10,501 bases of DNA from Acidobacteriota bacterium. Lineage in GTDB: Bacteria; Acidobacteriota; Terriglobia; UBA7540. Both the position numbers and the translations under genes were made by a program. A model generated the notes under the pieces. The model searched no databases. It saw only the letters and a program-made list of their open reading frames with translations, and was not told where the DNA came from. The stretch lies in contig JAKAWN010000231.1 of assembly GCA_021827245.1 (NCBI GenBank), positions 1 through 10,501 of the forward strand, written 5' to 3'. Numbering within the stretch: position 1 is the first letter of the stretch; each line of letters starts with the position of its first letter. Below, piece by piece: positions 7,501-10,501 of the stretch.

Positions 7501-7529
7501 CCTATATGCCTGAATCCGAGCGTTGTCAA
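7501..7529 (-). promoter_or_regulatory. Sigma-70-type promoter of the PadR-permease operon
   Basis: On the minus strand, TTGACA (7529-7524) is separated by exactly 17 bp from TATAGG (7506-7501). The predicted start of transcription, near 7494, leaves a leader of only about 13 nt before the preferred PadR ATG. A PadR operator could overlap this region, but no clear dyad was found. Confidence 0.7.
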
Positions 7530-7740
7530 GCGCAATCATAGTTCACATTGAAAGTTCGATCGTGGGCGTAAGAATCAGGCCAGAAAGCGCTGAGATTTGC
7601 CTGTCGCACCAGACTAGTGACATGGCGCTGCGGTCTGAATGCCCGACGAGGGCTTCTGCAGCCTAACTTGCTTGTCGAGCCGGCACATGGATGCGAGGAC
7701 TTGAACATCGCCTGTGCATGCCATTTGCGCTGCCCCGTAG
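7530..7740. other. Intergenic DNA, nothing recognised
   Basis: Between the PadR promoter and the recombinase remnant I see short open frames on both strands but none with family-like motifs. It probably contains the junction where the recombinase lost its front part. Confidence 0.4.
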
Positions 7741-8310
7741 TCTGGACTTCCATCCATTCCGGAGGAGATCCATCAGTGGGTCCTTCGGCGGTTGGACCGC
7801 TGGGGACAGGAGGAAGCGAAGTGCAACCTATCAAGCCATGAGTCCCTTCAGGCCGCGTTCGACTCCGTGACGAAGCAACTGGAGACCGTGAGGGAACTCC
7901 GCGTTCGTGATCTCATCTCAGACGAAGAGTTCATCAAGGACCGGGAAGCGCTCCAGGCCGAGAAGCGAAAGCTCGCCCAGCGGCTCGAAAACCACGAAGC
8001 GACCGATGCATGGTTTGAACCGGCGCGGTTGCTCGTTTTGTTCAGTCGTAGAGCGGTTTCCTGGTTCAAAGAGGGGGATCTGGAAATAAAACGTCTCATT
8101 CTCACGGTCGCAGGTTTGAACCCGACGCTCATCGACCGGCAGCTCAATATTGACGCGCGAAAACCGTTCCAACGCTTGTTCGAAATGGCCAAAATTCCTG
8201 CAATGAGCAGCATGCTGGATGACGTTCGAACTCTCTGGCAGGCCCACGATCAGGAGTTTCTTGGAACCATGGCCGCCCTCCGACGGCTCACGGAGCTTGT
8301 GAATTCTTAA
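7741..8310 (+). pseudogene. Large serine recombinase, C-terminal remnant
   Basis: About 189 residues in one frame, from just after a TAG at 7738-7740 to TAA at 8308-8310. The start reads IPEEIHQWVLRRLDRW, followed by a heptad-rich coiled coil containing LRVRDLISDEEFIKDREAL. Next comes WFEPARLLVLFSRRAVSWF, then KEGDLEIKRLILTVAGLNPTL and ARKPFQRLFEM. This order is typical of the tail of resolvase/invertase-family large serine recombinases, after the zinc ribbon. The catalytic N-terminal domain (serine nucleophile, arginines), the recombinase domain and the zinc ribbon are all absent, and the DNA upstream encodes no continuation in any frame I could read. The only in-frame start option is TTG at 7792 with no good ribosome site. 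It is a relic of an integrated element and cannot recombine on its own. Confidence 0.75.
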
Positions 8311-8328
8311 CGAAGCGGCTCAGACCAG

Positions 8329-8484
8329 CTAAAGGCGATGGGTAAGGTGCCACCAGTTGCAGTGCGGACAACGGTAAATCCGAAGAAGGGTGCCGTCCTC
8401 TCTGCGGCGATTCATGATCTTTTGAGCATTGCGCTTCGAATGACTGCGTTTGCAGCAGTCAGTTATCCGTGCTGAGTTCAGCAT
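8329..8484 (-). CDS. Small zinc-ribbon-like protein, 51 aa
   Basis: ATG at 8482-8484 to TAG at 8329-8331; an in-frame TGA lies about 13 codons upstream. The sequence begins MLNSARITDCCKRSHSKRN and ends YRCPHCNWWHLTHRL. The CPHC.xWHLT ending is shared by many tiny bacterial and phage proteins of unknown role. With the N-terminal Cys pair it could bind one zinc (C10/C11 with C39, C42 and possibly H46). The middle is strongly basic (KRSHSKRNAQKIMNRRR), so nucleic-acid contact is possible. No clear ribosome site is seen. The gene is convergent with the recombinase remnant and ends 18 bp from it. Support is the conserved C-terminal pattern; the function is unknown. Confidence 0.6.
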   Translation of the reverse strand: MLNSARITDCCKRSHSKRNAQKIMNRRREDGTLLRIYRCPHCNWWHLTHRL

Positions 8485-8714
8485 GCTAGCCGTGTTGCTT
8501 TGGGTTTCCGATATCCGACCTTTGGGCGGTCATGTTCTCAAGGAAGGCGAAACGCACTCGCAATGCGCGTCAGGCGCAGGAACGCTATCCGACTGTACTA
8601 TTTCCGCGCCTGGCGATGTGTCAATGCAAGAAAGGCTGCCTTGCTACCCTTCCAATGTTGCTATATAAGTAAACCAGCGGGGAATCCCAATACTTCAAAA
8701 GAAAGGCATGTCTT
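8485..8714. promoter_or_regulatory. Intergenic region with possible promoter for the LIM-like gene
   Basis: About 230 bp between the divergent zinc-ribbon ORF and the LIM-like gene. TTGCTA (8641-8646) and TATATA (8662-8667) could form a weak plus-strand promoter, with a short 15-bp spacer. GAAAGG at 8701-8706 is a ribosome site 8 nt before the ATG at 8715. A 46-codon plus-strand frame (8532-8672) has no ribosome site and is not called. Confidence 0.35.
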
Positions 8715-9170
8715 ATGCAGACACCCGAGGAAATCAAGGGTTTGGTTTTGTCGCTGAAAGAGTCTTTGCAGGCGTTTCACCCCGAAATTCCTACCTGGGA
8801 TCAACGGTTGAAGCAAGACTTTTTGGAGCTCTGTGGTCTACTCAACGAGCATCGCAGTGAATTTGCAGAAGGGGATGGGGAGAAATTCGTCTGCCCACAC
8901 GGTCCATCCGAAGAACCTCTCACCGTCATCGTCCTCGGCGTTGAGTGCCGGTTTGCCAAATCACCTTACTGCCAGACCTGTACGGCGACCTATCTCAACC
9001 GCTATAGCACCTTGTGCGGTCTGTGCAATCGGCCGATCTTTCCCGGTGACCCTATCGAGGTTTCAGGACGTCGGGACGGGGAGTATGTACACTCCAGATG
9101 TGGCGATTGCGCTGCTGCATACGCGGGGCATTGGGGGGAGGGGAAACTGATCCCCTTCGTGGTTCATTAG
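8715..9170 (+). CDS. Cysteine-rich LIM/treble-clef-like protein, 151 aa, unknown function
   Basis: No family is recognised with confidence. ATG at 8715 has GAAAGG 8 nt upstream. The first ~50 residues are predicted helical (EEIKGLVLSLKESLQAF, RLKQDFLELCGLLNEH). After that the protein is rich in metal-ligand residues: C60-P-H62, C78, C86-x2-C89, C101-x2-C104, then H126-x2-C129-x2-C132. The C101/C104-x21-H126-x2-C129 spacing equals the first zinc site of a LIM domain (C-x2-C-x16-23-H-x2-C), and C86/C89 could form a second site with upstream ligands. Two zinc ions are therefore plausible. There is no signal peptide or membrane segment, so it is cytoplasmic. It stands alone, with its own apparent promoter and a strong terminator at 9195-9232. 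A role in protein or nucleic-acid binding is only inference. Confidence 0.75.
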   Translation: MQTPEEIKGLVLSLKESLQAFHPEIPTWDQRLKQDFLELCGLLNEHRSEFAEGDGEKFVCPHGPSEEPLTVIVLGVECRFAKSPYCQTCTATYLNRYSTLCGLCNRPIFPGDPIEVSGRRDGEYVHSRCGDCAAAYAGHWGEGKLIPFVVH

Positions 9171-9194
9171 TGATTCCAGTTGCCTTGGATCGCG

Positions 9195-9232
9195 ACGGTC
9201 AGGCGTGCATTTGTGCCTGGCCGTTTTATTTT
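9195..9232 (+). terminator. Intrinsic terminator after the LIM-like gene
   Basis: ACGGTCAGGC (9195-9204) pairs with GCCTGGCCGT (9215-9224) with one G-T pair and a 10-nt loop, followed by TTTTATTTT (9224-9232). It lies 24 bp past the stop at 9170. There is no matching T-tract on the other strand, so it is unidirectional. Confidence 0.85.
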
Positions 9233-9547
9233 GCTTCTGTTTGTCCTGGTCGGCGGAGCTTGCCCGATCCCGCCAGTCTGTCTTCTTAGAACCATCAATT
9301 ACCCGGTTCAATTCCAAGTACTTTTGTTGGTTCCCCTCGCAAGCGAATGTTTGAACCAGATGATGCAAGAAATAACACACTTGGCGGGGATTCTCCGAGG
9401 CGAGGAGAAAGAGTTGGCTGCTTGAGAGGCGATTCAAAGATTTTCAGATGAATGACCCAAATCTGAATCAAAGTGCTGCGCTCGGCAAGAGATCAGCTTA
9501 CGCGAAAAGTGATGTTTGAGGTCGCAGGCACGGATCTCCCTCGAAGT
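9233..9547. other. Intergenic DNA, no gene recognised
   Basis: Between the terminator and the end of the convergent HTH gene. Open frames exist on both strands, but none has a good start, ribosome site or recognisable motif. A 7-bp inverted repeat, TTCAGAT...ATCTGAA, lies around 9440-9470 without a T-tract. No T-rich terminator was found for the HTH gene. Confidence 0.4.
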
Positions 9548-9931
9548 TTACCGGAACCCTCTTGTCTTCATTTCTCTGAATTGTCCTCCAGGTACAGCTC
9601 CCGCACTCATCATGAGATCGAGCTTCTGTCCGATGCTCAGGCTGTTCCACCACTTCGTGGTTGTTTCCTCGACCGTTTGGGGAAGAGAGGGTGCCGGCTT
9701 TGCCGCGATTGGCTTCTGAACACTCTCCGGTTTCAGTGCTTCGGCTGGCCGACTGCTCAAACCCGATTGCTGCCTGACCTTCTCGAAAAGTCCTTCTTTC
9801 TTGGCCATCGTCAGATGATAGTCCACGGTGGAGGCAGAGATTTTCCTCTTCTTGGCGATTGCTGCTTTCGAGAGCCCACTGACTATATCCTTGACGATCT
9901 CCATCCGGCTGATCCCTTTGATGAGCGGCAT
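9548..9931 (-). CDS. Small helix-turn-helix protein with Pro/Ala linker, 127 aa
   Basis: The start is set by AAGGAGG (9941-9947, minus strand) 9 nt before ATG at 9929-9931; longer upstream frames lack such a site. Residues 8-50 contain a likely HTH: EIVKDIVSGLSKAAIAKKRK, then ISASTVDYHLTMAKKEGL. This reads like the 'SKxxIAxxxxISxxTVxxHLxxxxxK' pattern of LuxR/sigma-region-4-type HTHs. Residues 56-92 are a flexible linker rich in Pro, Ala, Ser and Gln (PAEALKPES, KPIAAKPAPSLPQ). Residues 93-127 form a distinct C-terminal module with TTKWWNSLSIGQKLDLMMSA and a basic tail. It is a DNA-binding regulator by motif; the target and partners are unknown. A TATGAT -10-like element (9971-9976) lies about 40 bp upstream of the start, without a clear -35. 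It could belong to a phage or integrated element. Confidence 0.75.
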   Translation of the reverse strand: MPLIKGISRMEIVKDIVSGLSKAAIAKKRKISASTVDYHLTMAKKEGLFEKVRQQSGLSSRPAEALKPESVQKPIAAKPAPSLPQTVEETTTKWWNSLSIGQKLDLMMSAGAVPGGQFREMKTRGFR

Positions 9932-9940
9932 AGAAGAACT

Positions 9941-9947
9941 CCTCCTT
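9941..9947 (-). promoter_or_regulatory. Strong Shine-Dalgarno (AAGGAGG) of the HTH gene
   Basis: Perfect anti-16S complement 9 nt upstream of ATG 9929-9931. It decides the start of the 127-aa protein against the 174-aa TTG-initiated alternative. Confidence 0.85.
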
Positions 9948-10056
9948 GTTGATGTATTCAACAGCCTTTTATCATACACGCAGAGGAACTCCTGTGGGTC
10001 GTTGATGTAAGTTCGAGCGTAAGAACACAACCGCCCCTCCCGGACGGACCAGAAGC

Positions 10057-10072
10057 TTGCCGTTCCCGGCAA
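10057..10072. repeat. Perfect 6-bp hairpin TTGCCG-TTCC-CGGCAA
   Basis: A compact stem with a 4-nt loop, immediately beyond the T-tract of the minus-strand terminator at 10076-10117. It may be a second stabilising stem-loop or a processing site; it has no T-tract of its own on the minus strand. Confidence 0.5.
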
Positions 10073-10075
10073 ATC

Positions 10076-10117
10076 AAAAAAGACCCCCGAACGCTTCCGG
10101 AAAAGCAGTCGAGGGTC
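10076..10117 (-). terminator. Intrinsic terminator for the 10139-10501 gene
   Basis: On the minus strand GACCCTCGA (10117-10109) pairs with TCGGGGGTC (10090-10082), 9 bp with one G-T pair. The loop contains a small inner stem (GCTT/AAGC). Six T residues follow (10081-10076). It begins 21 bp after the stop codon of the upstream minus-strand gene. Confidence 0.88.
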
Positions 10118-10138
10118 ATAGGACGAAGGGACTCAGTT

Positions 10139-10501
10139 TCAAGAATTGCGGGAGAAGACCTTACTGCCGTCGTCCCACTCACCAGGGCGCTTGGGGGAGA
10201 TTGCATCCATATTCCAGCCGTTATTCCAGCCGTGGCTGTACCAGCGGACGCTCACCGCGCGGAGCATACCTTTGATATCGCGAATATAGAAGACATTCGC
10301 GTAACCGTTGGTGAGCAGTGGCCCCGTTTCGCCGCTGGGTTGCTGCTCCATTAGTGCGAAGAGCTCGGCGAGGGTCGTTTCAGCTTTGGTTTCGCCACCC
10401 AACTCCGCGATGATCGGGCCGTCCATCGACGCGCGGGAAAGCTTCCCGTAGCTAAATGTTGACCCCGCGAAGGATTCCTCCGCCTTTTCGAGGAACCAAT
10501 C
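10139..10501 (-). CDS. Unrecognised protein, C-terminal 120 residues (5' end outside window)
   Basis: The frame is open from the window edge to TGA at 10139-10141. An internal ATG at 10426 has no clear ribosome site, and residues before it (DWFLEKAEESFAGSTFSYG) look like real protein, so the gene most likely continues outside. Visible content: an Ala/Glu-rich amphipathic stretch (ETTLAELFALMEQQP), then NGYANVFYIRDIKGMLRAVS and WYSHGWNNGWNMDAISPKRP, ending with a Trp/Asp-rich tail. The aromatic-rich VRWYSHGWNNGWNMDA segment suggests a beta-rich structural domain. I do not recognise the family. The strong terminator after it indicates the end of a transcription unit and supports a real, expressed gene. 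Confidence 0.65.
   Translation of the reverse strand, partial: DWFLEKAEESFAGSTFSYGKLSRASMDGPIIAELGGETKAETTLAELFALMEQQPSGETGPLLTNGYANVFYIRDIKGMLRAVSVRWYSHGWNNGWNMDAISPKRPGEWDDGSKVFSRNS

Noticed and set aside
7617..7841. Cys-containing plus-strand frame upstream of the recombinase remnant, considered as its zinc ribbon
   Set aside because: The Cys spacing (C..C.C....C) does not match a recombinase zinc ribbon, and the frame differs from the remnant without an identifiable frameshift point.
8532..8672. 46-codon plus-strand frame with a CQCKKGC motif
   Set aside because: No ribosome site, it overlaps the likely promoter region of the LIM-like gene, and there is no recognisable similarity; too short to support.
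9063..9437. 124-codon minus-strand frame
   Set aside because: TTG start without ribosome site; it overlaps the 3' end of the LIM-like gene and the terminator, and its composition looks random.
9473..9952. 159-codon plus-strand frame
   Set aside because: Fully antisense to the HTH gene, which has a perfect Shine-Dalgarno and a domain pattern.
7551..10026. Similar short words AAGTTCGA...CGTAAGAA near 7551-7577 and 10008-10025, considered as att-like direct repeats around the recombinase region
   Set aside because: The shared blocks are short and differently spaced; without a longer identical core this is likely chance.
9932..10072. N-terminal extension of the HTH protein to a TTG at 10072
   Set aside because: The TTG lies within the 10057-10072 hairpin and has no ribosome site, whereas AAGGAGG precedes the internal ATG at 9931.
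1..10501. CRISPR array, tRNA or rRNA genes
   Set aside because: No regularly spaced repeats beyond the two IS21 terminal repeats were seen, and no tRNA cloverleaf or rRNA-like sequence was recognised by eye.

Overview
The window looks like accessory, partly scarred chromosome of an acidobacterium. The best evidence is an orphan double-FtsX permease (4471-7134, minus) directly behind a short PadR-type regulator (7145-7480, minus). That pair corresponds to the families named 'Acidobacterial duplicated orphan permease' (ADOP) and 'Acidobacterial PadR', which are expanded in Acidobacteriota. The taxon call is an inference from family knowledge; there is no rRNA gene here to confirm it.

Layout. 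(1) 1-950, plus: the C-terminal part of an SbcC/Rad50-type coiled-coil ABC ATPase, cut by the window edge. (2) 952-1674, minus: an inositol-monophosphatase/histidinol-phosphatase family gene that has lost its first ~20 codons where an IS21-family end begins. (3) 1675-~1855: a remnant of that IS21 element, with its terminal binding repeats and the last ~35 codons of istB. (4) 1850-3968: a complete-looking ~2.1 kb insertion sequence with 42-bp imperfect inverted repeats and a 588-aa DDE transposase with the IS4-type Y-x2-R-x3-E signature. (5) 3967-4531, plus: an isoprenylcysteine-methyltransferase-like membrane protein missing its N-terminal half. Left to right, 1.6-4.5 kb is therefore a broken gene, a broken IS21, an intact IS and another broken gene: a stacked insertion/deletion scar. 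(6) 4471-7480, minus: the permease/PadR operon, with a near-consensus sigma-70 promoter at 7501-7529. (7) 7741-8310, plus: the C-terminal remnant of a large serine recombinase. (8) 8329-8484, minus: a 51-aa zinc-ribbon-like ORF. (9) 8715-9170, plus: a cysteine-rich protein with a LIM-like metal-site pattern, followed by a good intrinsic terminator. (10) 9548-9931, minus: a 127-aa helix-turn-helix protein with a Pro/Ala linker and a separate C-terminal motif. (11) 10139-10501, minus: the C-terminal part of an unrecognised protein, followed by a strong intrinsic terminator.

Functionally, the permease and PadR genes almost certainly form one transcription unit. The other genes do not read as one pathway. 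The mixture of IS scars, a recombinase remnant and small zinc/HTH proteins is typical of an integration-prone accessory region. I do not see a convincing multi-gene defence or biosynthetic system. The most novel-looking items are the three small orphan proteins between 8.3 and 9.95 kb.
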